Positions 9,484 to 21,518 of a DNA stretch of 64,000 bases are shown here, in pieces (position 1 is the stretch's first letter; each line of letters starts with the position of its first letter). The notes beneath the pieces are model-generated. The model was not told the DNA's origin, ran no database searches, and saw only the letters and a list, made by a program, of their open reading frames with translations. The stretch is from Naegleria lovaniensis (taxonomy: Eukaryota; Heterolobosea; Eutetramitea; Acrasida; Naegleriidae). Both the position numbers and the translations under genes were made by a program. The DNA is taken from positions 118,585-182,584 of the forward strand of contig NW_025407863.1 in NCBI RefSeq assembly GCF_003324165.1. The letters run 5' to 3'.

Positions 9484-12022
9484 ATGTTACAGGCATCTTC
9501 AAGCGATTCAACGAACAAAACATCATCGGATGGCAAAATAAAACCTCTCTCGGAGGAAGTAATTGCTAAAATTGCTGCTGGTGAGGTCATTATTGGACCT
9601 TCCAATGCAATCAAAGAGTTGTTAGAAAATTCATTGGATGCTGGTGCGGATTCGATCACGATTGAAGTTTCCGATGATGCTGGATTAAAATGTTTTAAAA
9701 TTAAAGATAATGGATGTGGTATTGGAGTATGTTATCATAATGATCATCATCGTGGAAATAACGTTATATTGAAATGATTGAAATTTGATATTTTCTGAAT
9801 AATAATAATATAATTTCAATAATTCCGAAACGACTAATTTGATCATCATAGGCTAAAGATTTAGAGATTGTGTGCATGAGGCACACGACAAGTAAACTTA
9901 CATCCTATGATGATTTAAAAACAATTTCCACTTTCGGATTTAGAGGAGAGGCTCTCAGTAGCGTTAGTCAGTGTGCGCACGTGACAATAATTTCCAAAAC
10001 ACAAGAACAAGAATGTGCTATTAAGTACGTTATGATTAATAGTGTTATTTAAATTCAACAATCTATTCAATCAACTATGAAGAGCTTCATACAAGAATGG
10101 TCACCTAGATGGGGCTCTGAAAAAGAGTGCAGGTATTAAAGGAACTTGTATCACAGCAGAAAATCTCTTTTACGACAACAAAACAAGAAGGGAGGCGATC
10201 AACAAGAGTACAGAGATGAAAAAGATTACAGAAATTACTCGAAATTATGCCTTACTGAATACAGGAGTCAGTATTACTCTCAAAAAGGTAAGAGGCATCC
10301 ATGCAGTCATGAATTTACTCTTGCATTCAACAAAACCGAAAATGTGGTTTTAACAGTTGGATGGTAAACCAATTTTCCATACAGATACAAAAAGCACTGT
10401 CAAGCAAAATATCAAAACATTATTTAGCAGCAAAATAGAAAAGGAAATAATGGACGTAGATATCAAGAATGAGAAACTTGAATTGACAGGAAAGGCATAT
10501 TTCACAAACGTGAATTTTAGCTCAAAAGAAAAAGAATTCATAATCTTTGTCAACAGTAAGTTTAACATGCTATCCAAAGTCTGTATGGTGACTGCTTCTT
10601 AGAACGTTTAATATCTCATAGAGACCTCAAGAGAGCTGTTCTTAGCGTTTTTGAACCTTACTTACCAAAAGGAGGTCATCCCTTTGTATTTCTAAGTCTC
10701 ATGTTAAATCCAAGAAAAGTCGATGTCAACTTGCATCCCACTAAAAAAGAGATACTCTTTTTAGATCAAGAAGCAATTATAGAAGAAGTGAAAGAAACAA
10801 TCAGAAAGAAGCTATTAGGATCTAACGAATCAAGAGTATTTGATATTGCTCAAAAAATTGCCTCACCACGCCCATCCACTCAGCCATCATCCTCTTCTTC
10901 TTCACGATCTAAATCATCACTTCTGTCAAATGAAGATGAAGATGGGGATTACATTGTGGTACCTGCATCCTCTTCTAGCTCGTTCACACAAAAAGAACAA
11001 CCCAAAAATAAGGTCAGAACATCATCTTCAGATCAAACAGGACAAATGGAACGATATCTTACTCCTCAGAAACGAACCATCGATGCAGAACACCCACCAG
11101 CTGACACAGAACCATCTGTTAAAAAGTAAGTTGATGAGCCTAACTGTGTTGCTTCTAAAATATCACAAAATATGCATGTTGACAATTGTTTAGACGAAAG
11201 GAAACTCCTTCAGAAGATATTGACTCACAACAAGATGATTCAACTGAAGAAGATGTCCACAAGTTGGACAGTGTCATCAGATTGAAAGCTGAAATAAGCG
11301 CAGACACGCACACAGAATTGAAAACATTATTGAAAAAAAGTACTTTTGTGGGATGGATCAATCCAAGACTTTCTCTCATTCAATACAATGACAAACTAAT
11401 TTTATTGAATATGGCCGTGTCAACTAAACACTTGATCTATCAGAGAATTATTCACAAGCTAAGCAAATTCAAGTACATTAATTTACCCAAAAAGCTTGAT
11501 ATTAGAGAGCTTGTTAAAGCAACAGAAATTGATAGCTCTGCTGTATCTGAAGTGGTGTCTCAAATTTCAGCTCACAGAGATCTATTGAAAGCATATTTTG
11601 GAATTGTGATAACTGAAGACGACAAGCTAGAAGCGTTACCACATATTCTTGAAAATTATATTCCTCCACTTCACAGACTTCCAGACTTTTTTTATAATTT
11701 GGCCACAAAAGTAGATTGGCTCGAGGAGCTGAGTTGTATCAAGGGTATTTCCATTCAATTGAGCAATTTTTATGGCTTGTGTGAAAGTTATGAACTCGAA
11801 GAGCCACAAGAAGGTTCGAACAGTCAAGTGAGTAATGATTCAACAACATCTGGAGTGCCATCTTGTATTTACACAAAGGAACGACTGCAGTGGATCACGG
11901 AACATGTTATTTTCCCTTCGATTAAGCTGGTGTTTAATCCACCAAACGACATGGTGAATGATGGCTCTGTGGTTGAAATTGCATCTTTACCTGACTTGTT
12001 CAAGATCTTTGAGAGATGTTAA
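9484..12022 (+). CDS. MLH1: DNA mismatch repair protein MLH1
   Basis: MutL-family GHKL ATPase and the common subunit of MutL heterodimers in nuclear mismatch repair and meiosis. Six exons fit in phase: 9484-9726, 9852-10024, 10083-10287, 10357-10555, 10603-11125 and 11194-12022, giving 723 residues (human 756). ATPase motifs are [15 protein letters not shown] (motif I), KDNGCGIG (II) and [12 protein letters not shown] (III). [15 protein letters not shown] is the conserved transducer motif. A Ser-rich linker follows (about residues 330-420). The protein ends in FERC, the invariant MLH1 C-terminus, which separates it from PMS1/PMS2. Exon 5 starts at the AAC after CTTAG, restoring [16 protein letters not shown]. 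Introns are 47-125 nt. Confidence 0.96.
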
Positions 12023-12101
12023 CGAAATCAAAATTTATTTGTGACAACATTGAACACAATTTGTTTTCATACACTCTGCGTGTACATGAATCGATCCATC
12101 A

Positions 12102-13247
12102 TTAAACACCAATGTACTTTCTTTTCTGTTGCATGTTCTTAATACAGCGAACAAGGGTTACAGCAATAAGTGTCAACAATCCTAAAACAACCAAACAACC
12201 AACAATTGAACCAACTACAATCAAAATTTGAGTATTATCTCTTGGAACTTGAGAGGATGAAGTAGGGAAGTGAGATGGAAGAGGTGGAGGATTGCTCTCT
12301 GTGAAATAGGTTGAACCCAAAGTATTCACATTCCATGAAGTACAGTTATCGTTGGTTTTCAACAATCCATAAATAATATCAAGCATGTTATCTTTGCATA
12401 AACTTGTGCATTTTCCTGGAGTTGGAGAATAATCGTAACAAAATTGTTTCTTTGTCAAAATGGTAGAATAATTTGAAAGAATTTGGAATTGTCCACTTGA
12501 ATAAGCTCTCGTGAGTGTGCCATTGCAATCTTTTGTGTTTTCCAATACCAATTTATAACTTCCCAAAACATAAGATGTGCTCACAATCTCAGTATTAAAT
12601 TGCAAATAATAATTGTATCCTTGAATGGAATCTTTCCACCATACCGATGAATTTCTGGTTACAAAATTCGTACAAACTTGAGAATTAATTGAAGGAGATG
12701 GAACAATATCCAACACAAATTGTGAATTCTTTGTGTTGGTCAACACAATTTCTGAACAATTTGAACCACTCACAAAATCGACTCGATACACAGCTCCACG
12801 ACCAAGTAAACCCATCCAATAATTACAATACTTGTTTGAAGCCTCTTCACTCCAAGGAGTAAAATTACCTGTCCAAAATCCACACGGATTCACAACTCCA
12901 CTGTCGCCCAATGTCAGAGTTTGATCGGCTTCATGAACGGAATAGGCACTATTGAGTTGAACTGTGTAGACAGTAGGAGAGACGCTTGCAGCGTTACCAT
13001 CCATGCTCACGATATTTGTTTTAACATAATTGTTGGACTGGAATTGGAATTTCACAGTAAATGTTGACGATGAGGAAATGTTCACTGCAAGCCATGCCTC
13101 TTTGGATATGAGTACAGATTGAATGGATGATGAGCAATTTTCATCAGCAAATGATGAGCTCGTCATTGCTCCGAGTGTCAAACTCGCGGAGGCCCAGGAC
13201 ACCAAACAGAAAAGGATGAAACAAAATGGAACTAAAAATCTTTTCAT
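12102..13247 (-). CDS. Type I membrane protein of unknown function
   Basis: 381 residues from the ATG at 13247, chosen because it opens a strong signal peptide (MKRFLVPFCFILFCLVSWAS) with a poly-A leader. An in-frame ATG at 13352 would bury that signal. The ectodomain (about residues 22-325) is rich in Ser, Thr and Asn, with many N-glycosylation sequons and about a dozen cysteines. One transmembrane helix near the C-terminus (ILIVVGSIVGCLVVLGLLTL) is followed by a short basic tail, RCIKNMQQKRKYIGV. No domain was recognised. It converges on MLH1 with 79 nt between stop codons. A cell-surface or endomembrane location is inferred from topology only. Confidence 0.72.
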   Translation of the reverse strand: MKRFLVPFCFILFCLVSWASASLTLGAMTSSSFADENCSSSIQSVLISKEAWLAVNISSSSTFTVKFQFQSNNYVKTNIVSMDGNAASVSPTVYTVQLNSAYSVHEADQTLTLGDSGVVNPCGFWTGNFTPWSEEASNKYCNYWMGLLGRGAVYRVDFVSGSNCSEIVLTNTKNSQFVLDIVPSPSINSQVCTNFVTRNSSVWWKDSIQGYNYYLQFNTEIVSTSYVLGSYKLVLENTKDCNGTLTRAYSSGQFQILSNYSTILTKKQFCYDYSPTPGKCTSLCKDNMLDIIYGLLKTNDNCTSWNVNTLGSTYFTESNPPPLPSHFPTSSSQVPRDNTQILIVVGSIVGCLVVLGLLTLIAVTLVRCIKNMQQKRKYIGV

Positions 13248-13339
13248 TTTTTTTACAGTTGCACCATCGATCAATGGCAATTTGGCTAATTTCAAATTCG
13301 TGATGGGTAAAAATTGAAGAGATGACATTGTGGATTCAC

Positions 13340-14654
13340 TTAAAAATTGCATTGAGCCATCTTTTTAATGAGAGCTTTCTTGAAAAATTGTTGTCTGCTC
13401 AATTCTCTAATTTGCTCAAGCCATTCCTGGAGAGAAATTTGTTTGGCATGTAATTTCTTTTCTAAATAATAAATAACATCATCAATAGCATTGTCTTCAC
13501 TTGTGAGGTCCAGAATTTGTTTGCTTTGCATGTCTTGTGGGTTGATGATTGTATCCACGTCAATTGGTTTGTTTTCATTGTTATTGATCCATTCCTCCAA
13601 AGAAGCTTTCTTTTGTAATAAATTTTCTTTGTCCTTTTCAATTTGTTCAAGCTCAGTTTTCATACGCTGTTCAATAACCTCCAATTGTTTTTCTCTTGCA
13701 CTTAACTGATTTTGAGTTTTAAATTCTGCTTCTATTTTAGCTCCATATTCTTTGAGTGTGACATTTTGTAAATGTTGTCTTACTTTTGCAATAAGTTTTT
13801 CTTTTAGTTCACTCTCAGTTGGAGGTCTTGGAACCGGAGGTAAATTATACATGGATGACGACATTGGATTTACCCCATATACGGTAGTACCACTAATATA
13901 TGATGTTCCAAATGGAGGAGGGTTGGTTGTTGCTCCGTACGTTGGAGTTGTTGTTGCATATGTTGGATTTGTTGTGGAAGTGGTGCCGTACATCGAGGAT
14001 GACATCCCTCCAGTTCCTGTAGGAGGGTGAAATGGAGGAGGATAATTAGTGACACTACTCATCATTGGACTATTGAATGAGCCTGAAGGAGTGGTGGTAT
14101 GTGTTGTTCCTGATTTTTGATAGACAGGAGGATCTGATCCAAAAATTGCACTCAACTGATTGACCAACTCGTATAGATCAGAAGAAGATGGATTCCATTC
14201 CGAAAGATATGGAAGATAACATTGTCCGGTTTCGCTTACATGTTTGTGTTTTTGTTTGATCACCATATTTGGTGTTGGTGAAACAAAACATAAAGGAGGA
14301 TGATATGGATACATTTCAACAATCCAGAATGTCATTGGAATATTATATTTGGTTCCCTTATAATACATTGGGATCGTTCCTATCCAAGCAAAATTGTTTG
14401 ATATTTACAATACCATCGGAAGATTATTTATCATTATAATGAAATAGTAACAAAATATTCTGTAAGCATGTGATCACAATTCATCAACCTACCGTTAATT
14501 GCATGGTATCTTTTCCGTTTAATTTTGCAACATTAACAATTAATGGGATGTTAGAAAGTAGATTGTAAACGTCATTCCGAACACGAGAAGCATAAGGATA
14601 ATTGACTCGAGAAAAAACGGCCTCCACAGATTGCGTGGTGGACGATGAAGACAT
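13340..14654 (-). CDS. ESCRT-I subunit TSG101/VPS23
   Basis: Ubiquitin-binding subunit of ESCRT-I, which sorts cargo at endosomes. Exon 1 is about 14493-14654 (MSSSSTTQSVEAVFSRV..., ending MQLT). Exon 2 starts about 14380 with GTIPMYYKGTKYNIP. The catalytically inactive E2-like UEV domain includes YPYHPPLCFVSPTPNM and YLPYLSEWNPSSSDL. A Pro/Thr/Gly-rich linker (about residues 150-235) and a coiled coil follow, then the C-terminal steadiness box (DDVIYYLEKKLHAKQIS...LSRQQFFKKALIKKM). Length is about 400 residues, as expected. The intron boundary is odd: keeping LT-GTIP in frame needs a GT...TA or TA...AG pair, or a one-base error, because strict GT-AG shifts the frame. Confidence 0.9.
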
Positions 14655-15075
14655 TTTTAATATGTGTGCTCACCTAAAAATAAGAATTAGGCACGTGTAA
14701 TATTGACATGAGTTGGAAGATTATAAACGACATGGAGAGCTGTTGGAATGGCTTGCATGAAGACAGCTTTATTAGAAAAGCAATTAGAGAAGAACATTTT
14801 CTCTCATCTAAAATTGGGGTCAGACATCAGCACAGAAAAAAAAGATATTTGTTTTGTCGCTCCACTGCCCACAGCTAACTTTTTTGAAAAACAACAACGG
14901 CTTCTTGGAGTTCATCAAAAACGATATCTGATCATCAGAGCACACAAACTAAAATCATAACCCATTTCTCTGCCAGCTGTTTTTTGGTTTGAAAATTATT
15001 GTGATTTCGGATAACAAAACAACATATTTCATCATCATTATCACCATTATTATCTGATATCATTATCACAAAAGA

Positions 15076-15759
15076 ATGAGCGAATTATTTCGTAGTTACG
15101 AAGATGAATATTTTGAAGCATCTAATTCTATTAAACGTTCGTTGGCTGCTTTGAAAAATCAAACAGGAGATGCCAAAAAGCAAACTGCCCGAAAGATTGA
15201 AAAAGATCTTGATACAGCCAACAAACACATCAAACAAATGAATCTGGAAATGCAAAGCACAGTAAATGTTCAAGAAAAAGAAAATTTAAAAAAGAAGTTA
15301 AAAACATACAAGCAAGATTTGTCCAATCTTCAAAAGGAATTGGAATCATCAAAATCAGAAAATGCTAGAAACAGAGACGCTCTATTTTCGGGATATGAGG
15401 ATGAGCTCCCTGCAGCTAGTGATGATTATAGACAAAGAATGGTTGAGTCCACTAAAGTTTTGGAACGATCCAATGAATCACTTGCTCGTGCTTCACAAAT
15501 TCTCGATGAAACTGAACAAATCGGAATTGATTCTGCCGCTACCTTGAGAGAACAAGGTGAAAGAATGAAAAAGACTCGTGACAGGCTCTACGATGTGGAC
15601 TCGGAAATTAAACAAGGTGGTAGAATTCTCGGTAGAATGTCTAGACGAGAGATTTTAAACAAGCTCATCATCATTGGAGTGATTGTCTTTTTATTAATCA
15701 TTATTGGAGTCATTCTATTCTTTATTTTGAAGCCACTTTTTACACCCAAGAGCAATTAA
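15076..15759 (+). CDS. Vti1-type Qb-SNARE
   Basis: 227-residue tail-anchored SNARE acting in Golgi-endosome-vacuole fusion. An N-terminal helical domain (about residues 1-100, MSELFRSYEDEYFEASNSI) resembles the Vti1 Habc domain. The SNARE motif runs about residues 135-200, with zero-layer Gln in TLREQGERMKKTRDRL and the family hallmark DETEQIG just before it. A single C-terminal transmembrane helix (LIIIGVIVFLLIIIGVILFF) leaves a short lumenal tail. No intron. Good match in length and layout to yeast and animal Vti1. Confidence 0.92.
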   Translation: MSELFRSYEDEYFEASNSIKRSLAALKNQTGDAKKQTARKIEKDLDTANKHIKQMNLEMQSTVNVQEKENLKKKLKTYKQDLSNLQKELESSKSENARNRDALFSGYEDELPAASDDYRQRMVESTKVLERSNESLARASQILDETEQIGIDSAATLREQGERMKKTRDRLYDVDSEIKQGGRILGRMSRREILNKLIIIGVIVFLLIIIGVILFFILKPLFTPKSN

Positions 15760-15860
15760 AAGTTTCGATTGATGATCAATTTGTAAATTGAGAAGCCGAA
15801 CGAACCCGTATTGAATCACAATAAAAACAAAATGCGTGAAGTGGGTACGTTGATTTATAT

Positions 15861-16895
15861 TTGCCTTCTCTACTAACGGAAAGGAATCATCATCGGAATT
15901 TGAAACCCATAGGAATTGTATTTGAATGTTTTAACTGTGGGACCTATTTTGTCAACACTGTCAAGTTGATAGATCTTGCTGATAATAGAGGAAAGAAAGG
16001 AAAGGATATCTTGACTGAAACGTACATATCTGTACAGAAATATTACGAGCAATTCAACAACAGATATCAATTATGTATTTGTCCAACATGTAATGAGCTG
16101 ATATATAATGTAAAATATCAAGACATGCTCGTGTCCGTGGATCATCCTTGCATTTTGAGTCTTTGTAGAGCTTTTAAATTTCTCCAGGAAGAAGAGCAGC
16201 CTCCGTTAAGCACCATGCAGAAAAGTTACTCGAACATTGGAAGCAGCACTGACAACAGTGGTGACGCTTTTCTGGCAACGACATCTCAATCGAACTCTCA
16301 ACCAAATGATTTAATTGAATTATTCGAACAAACATCAATCCAAGGCAATGATTACACGAAAAAAGAAGAAAAATCAAAGAAGCAGCATTCCAAAAAGAAA
16401 GAACAAGTTGAGGATGAATCTTTGCTTAATTATGATCCTGATGTAGGCGTACCGCTCTTCATGGATGTAAGCACAGGTCAAACCAACAAGCAAAAGTGGG
16501 AATTAGTGTTTGGAGTTGGCCCTCAAAGACTTGAGCTTGATTCTTCTCGTTCTGGAAGGTTGTACATGCCTTCTTTGAAATCCCTTCATTTACCTCACAT
16601 CACTACTCAGTTATTCAAAATGAAAGAAGAACAATCACCAAAACAGCTCGAAGAAATTTGTAACAAGATTTCTAAACTTTGTTTGTTGCCAGAGCCACAA
16701 CTTGGTGAGGTCATTGATCAAATACTCATTCCTAATATTCCACTTTTCGATAATTATGACAAAGTTTCAAAATTGCTCGACCATCACTTGGAAGAAATTG
16801 ATCATCGTATTGAATTGGAGCAACAAGAAGAAGCATTGCAACTTAAGGCTTACTCTAAGAAATCATTGAAAGATGTTTTGGACACAAAGAAGTGA
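15861..16895 (+). CDS. Protein of unknown function with a CxxC...CxCxxC motif
   Basis: 344 residues, single exon. Near the N-terminus FECFNCGTYF and LCICPTCNELIYNV form two cysteine pairs about 50 residues apart, suggesting a zinc ribbon. A polar linker follows (about residues 115-200), then a more conserved-looking segment (VPLFMDVSTGQTNKQKWELV, RLYMPSLKSLHLPHI) and a charged helical C-terminus. I do not recognise the family. Plausible start, with no better upstream ATG in frame. It lies between the Vti1 gene and the collagen-like gene on the same strand. Confidence 0.6.
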   Translation: MPSLLTERNHHRNLKPIGIVFECFNCGTYFVNTVKLIDLADNRGKKGKDILTETYISVQKYYEQFNNRYQLCICPTCNELIYNVKYQDMLVSVDHPCILSLCRAFKFLQEEEQPPLSTMQKSYSNIGSSTDNSGDAFLATTSQSNSQPNDLIELFEQTSIQGNDYTKKEEKSKKQHSKKKEQVEDESLLNYDPDVGVPLFMDVSTGQTNKQKWELVFGVGPQRLELDSSRSGRLYMPSLKSLHLPHITTQLFKMKEEQSPKQLEEICNKISKLCLLPEPQLGEVIDQILIPNIPLFDNYDKVSKLLDHHLEEIDHRIELEQQEEALQLKAYSKKSLKDVLDTKK

Positions 16896-17072
16896 AAAAA
16901 TCTATTTTTTTCAAGATTTCATGCGAGCATTCATCCAAATTGATTTCCTTCTTCCAATCAAATTTGATGAACCAAAAGGTAAACACGTGTTGAAGACTTC
17001 GATTAAAACACTCCAAGTCCAAAATTTTTCTAATTAAAGATCCAAAAAATTTACATATCAGCAACACTCATC

Positions 17073-20000
17073 ATGCAACAAGGATCTTTTATTCTGCCAA
17101 ACGATCGTCATGACAATGATGATGATCCGATGCAACAATCACAAATATCATCAGCTCCTCCCATTAGTGATTGGAGCAGTGGACAACATGATTTGAATAT
17201 GGATCAATCCAGTCTGAGGTTGGGCTTGAGTATGACGTTATCGGAATCTTTGAATACAGTGCCTATACGACAAACGCCGATCCATGTAGCGACACCATCA
17301 TCTAATAGTGTTAAATATAACATCATTCATGCGAGTGTAGAAACTCAGAATGACATTTCAGAAATTCGTAGTAAAGTTGACAAGGAGCGTGTTTTTGTTG
17401 GCCGAGTTGATGTGAGTGGAAGTCATGGGCAAAACGCCACTAACGGTCGAGCTGGAAGAGCTGGTCGTCACGGACGCAATGGTCAATCGAAAGATAGGTC
17501 AACTGTTGGAGAACGAGGAGAAAATGGAGAGAATGGAAGTGCTGGAGAAGATGCCTTTAATGCTCAAAACGGTTTTTCAGCAGACAATTTAAATATTCTT
17601 ATGGACCGATCTTCACATCCAAAAGAGCTGGTCATTAAATATTCCAGAGATTCTCACCGAGGTGCTTATTCGCAATCTAATAGATATGGATATAATAGCT
17701 CTGTTATTGACGAATATCAATTTACATCATGCTCACGATTTCCACTACATTCGAATAATGAATATGTTTTATTTAAAGCATGTGGTGGCAATGGTGGTAA
17801 CGGAGGAAATGGAGGTCATGGTGGTCCTGGTGGCAACGGAGGTAATGGTGGCAATGGAATTCAAGAAGGTGGCAATGGTGGTGACGGTGGTCATGGAGGT
17901 GATGGAGGAAGACCTTCGTACGGTGGCAATGGAGGCAATGGTGGAATTATTTTCGTGAATACCTATGATCCAAGATTATTGGTGCTTGTAAAAACAGAAA
18001 CACAGGGAGGTAGAGCTGGATACAATGGAGTCCCAGGAGAACCTGGTGAGGGTGGTAAGGGTGGAAAAGGAGGTCATGGAAATGTAAAGAGTGGAGCACA
18101 AGGACGAGCTGGAAACCCAGGCTCAAAAGCAACTCAAAATGTTTCTTTTGATCCTCAATTTGGAAATGACGGATTCACAATTTATAGAGTTTTAGATTTT
18201 CGTACAAATCAAATCATGTATGAGGGTCAAAAATGTTATTCGGCAAGACTTCTCTCTTTCGACGTTGTGGCTGTAGATGATGATGGAATTTATGAACCTG
18301 GTGAGGAGATTTTCTTGACTGCATTTAAGGTATGTGGGCATTATAAGAGTCTTTTAATTCTTAAACGTGATTTTGCTAGGTACACAATGATGGTGACATA
18401 CCTCTGCCGGCAGGGGCGATTTTGCACATTTCACCTGATTCCAATGGTTTTATTTTGAGTGATGATCAATATATTCTACCAGAGATTGGACCCAAACAAA
18501 CCGTTACACTCACTCATGCCAAGCTTTCTGCAAAGATTGCTCCAGACTTGGCGCTGAAAACCCATGAACTGTCCAAGGTAATATCGGTTAAGGCTCAAAT
18601 CGATCTCTTTGATCGTGTATTTACAGATTCCATTCTTGGTTGCAATATCAACGTTCAATATCCTTTATCCATTACTGACATTTCTTATTTGAAACAAATG
18701 GGAAGAGGTGACTCTTCTGACTTGGTTCTTTCGATATCCAACCTGAGCAAAAATTTCTATCCTTTTGTGTATAGAGTTACAACAAAGGATCAGTTATTCT
18801 TCGTGGAAACAGAATTAAGGCATATCATAAATCAAGGAAATGTTAATGCCGAAGGATTCACTTTTCACACTCATCCAATCATTGTCGGATATTGTACCGA
18901 ATTTTATCAAAATCAAGCATTTGAAGTTGAATTGATCTACAAGGATAAGGTTATTCAGAAAATTGAAAAATATGTACAAGCAGTTCCTCATTTTAATCCT
19001 TCCATGATTGATACCACGGATTTATTATTAATCACAAACAACAATTTTAGAAGAGAGGATTTCAAAGCTTTTTCAGATATTTTCCAATTGCTTAATTTAA
19101 GAGCTAATTACTGGGACTATGATTTTTATAAGGGAATTTCGTTCCAAGAAGACGTTGGACAACGACATGTTGTCTCTTGTGTTGACAAGTACAGAGGAAA
19201 ACCCATCATATTTTGTGCAAAGGATAAGAATGACATTAGAAAATTTTATGCCATGGATATTGCACATCATTTTGGTGTTTATGGACCCATCTTGGAGAAC
19301 TTGTATGAACACAAGAGTAGCGTATTATTTCTGGCGCCATCACTTCCAAGTAAGGATGATATGAAGAATTACTTTAGCGATCCTAGTGTTGCCACAAAAG
19401 TAGCATTTGATGAAAGTACATTTTCAGGATATTACAAACTACTCTATCCTAAAGCTACAGATGCTGACAACAGATGTGTAGAGCTTGAGAATGAAAAGGA
19501 AAAAGATAGTATTCATCGATTTAAATTCAAAATAGATTTACTTGATATCAAACAAGTGAAGAGTGACTCGTGGGTATCTTGGAAATACTCTTATGGCAAG
19601 TGTAGTTGTTATCAATTACCCTTGAACATACTTCATTCATTTATAGGGTTGTCATTTGACCGCAAATCAGATTACTTGGATTTTGGGCAAGTTGCTGATC
19701 CAGTGACAGGAGAGCGTTTGGAAAATCCCAAGCTCATTGATATACTTCGAAATAAGAACTCTTCTATAGACTTTAAACTTCTCTTTGCTGTTATTTACAG
19801 TCTGAATTTACAATCCAAATTTAGAGTAATCAAGGAGCTTGGAAAAACAGAGACAGAACAACTAATTGCCGAATTAATTCGGTGGGTTATTTTTGAAAGT
19901 GTGAAACGAGAATTACGACAATCAGACACATTCCCCACTTTGGAAGGCATTGCGAACGTACTACAAGAAGACTCATCCTTAATTTGTGAAGCCACCGTTT

Positions 20001-20296
20001 ATTCAGTGATGAATCTTTTGAATCGAGCCACTGGATTTACCTATTGGAGAAGTTGGTTGCCATTCGCAACTTTGTCCTACGGTTTCAAGACAAAACGAAC
20101 CAAAATTCAAAATCTTTATGATGCTGTTGATGGTGAAATACGAAGATGGGCTCTTGAATGTATTCAACGAAAAGAAATTGAGTACTTTGATGTCGATACA
20201 ACGATACTCAATGCTCAAAGAGATGTTCAAACTTCATCCTCTCATGCTACCTTCCCTAAACTTCGTGACATTCCAATCACTTACTTGCTGGAGTGA
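17073..20296 (+). CDS. Large collagen-like Gly-rich protein of unknown function
   Basis: Two exons (17073-18329 and 18380-20296) joined in phase 0 across a 50-nt intron. The junction AFK-VHNDGDIPLPAG encodes 1,057 residues in all. No signal peptide or transmembrane helix is visible, so it is probably cytosolic or nuclear. Residues about 105-165 carry GxxGxxG patches (NGRAGRAGRHGRNGQ). Residues about 235-290 carry a dense GGNGGNGG/GGHGG tract and about 310-350 another (GEGGKGGKGGHG). Between them lies a conserved-looking beta-rich sequence, and after them an immunoglobulin-like-looking segment (GIYEPGEEIFLTAFKV...IPLPAGAILHI). The last 550 residues are a mixed alpha/beta region with no recognised domain. 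Similar Gly-repeat proteins exist in amoebae and bacteria, but their function is unknown to me. Confidence 0.75.
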
Positions 20297-20339
20297 TAAA
20301 TAAAAAACACATTTTTCAACTCATTTCACAAAAAAAATA

Positions 20340-21462
20340 TTGAAATTGTTGTGGCCCATTGTTCCCAACAGAGCCATGTTTTCATCGTCATCATCCAAAA
20401 ATTTATTTGTTAGACCCAAACTTGAGAATGTCGTTCATGATTCGTTTGAAAAATTCGAAAAGCATGGATTTTCATTGATGGAACACTCGGATTATGACGT
20501 TTTAGAGAAGGAGCTTGAAGGTAAGCTGACAACTTGACTCTGTATTAACGATCATGTCTCAAAGATCCCGAAGGAAATTATGAGCTCCTGTTTGAAGACA
20601 ATCATTCCGTCATGTGGAAAAAAATTAATGGAGAAGGTGGCAAGAATTGTTTATCTGCCGAACATTCTCATGATACTGTTCGTCACAAATACAAGTATGT
20701 CATTTTCGCTTTCAATGAATTAATAATTCTGAAAAACTTTTCAGAATGGTTGTGAACCATCCAGTTCAAATATTTTATGATTTATTGAAAGATTATGAAA
20801 GACGGCATTTATGGGATAAAAGAGATGGTGGAAGGTGAGTGAACGATTGTTTAATTATTAATGAATCTTCTTTAGAGAAATTTTAGCAATTTTTAATGTG
20901 GAAGGAAAGGTAAGCAAACCATTCGTTTTAAAATTACTGCTGACAAATACATTTTGACTCGTAGCCTCAAAATCAAGTAGTGGGTACGTGATCTTACAAT
21001 ATGTGTTTTATTGTTGAATCATTGGAATATAGAATATATTGTAAAGAAAGGAAACTTGATAGTGAGCTCGAGAGACTTTGTCACCATCAATGCCGAAAAG
21101 TATGACGAAAAAACAAATTCATATTTAATGATTGGCAAGTCGGTCAATGAATTTCCAAAAGAATCACCAAGTTCTTATATAAGAGGAAATATTTTATATT
21201 TAGGAATGAAAATTGTACCAATTGACGACAAGGTAGGTATCAACAAGCAATGCAACTCAATCATGAACATTTCGAAAAGAGGTGTGAATTTTATTGTGTC
21301 ACGCAAACAAATATGAATGGATACATTCCAAACTTTGTTTATGAATGGGCTCTCAAAAGTTTACCTTCTGAATTTCAAGTAATCACAGATGAAGGATGTC
21401 ATCAACGAATTAGAGATGGATGTGAAGCATTCACAAATTATTACAAACTGGCGAAAAATTAA
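20340..21462 (+). CDS. START lipid-transfer domain protein
   Basis: Seven small exons fit in phase: 20340-20520, 20565-20694, 20745-20834, 20876-20909, 20965-20983, 21033-21232 and 21280-21462, giving 278 residues (266 if the second ATG, at 20376, is used). Exon 5 is only 19 nt and exon 4 is 34 nt. The spliced protein reads as one START domain: HPVQIFYDLLKDYERRHLWD, VVEYIVKKGNLIVSSRDFV, then a C-terminal helix ending in FVYEWALKSLPSEF. START domains bind sterols or phospholipids in a deep pocket; the ligand here is unknown. No targeting signal is visible. Confidence 0.8.
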
Positions 21463-21518
21463 TCCTTGGAAACACAGCTGGATTTTGAATCAGGACAATG
21501 GATTTATACATGACGTCT

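Noticed and set aside
14748-14960. 70-codon open frame between TSG101 and Vti1
   Set aside because: Not similar to anything known, weak start context; it sits in what looks like the shared upstream region of two divergent genes.
17650-17960. Met/Val-rich open frame inside the collagen-like gene
   Set aside because: Shadow of the Gly-rich repeat in another frame.
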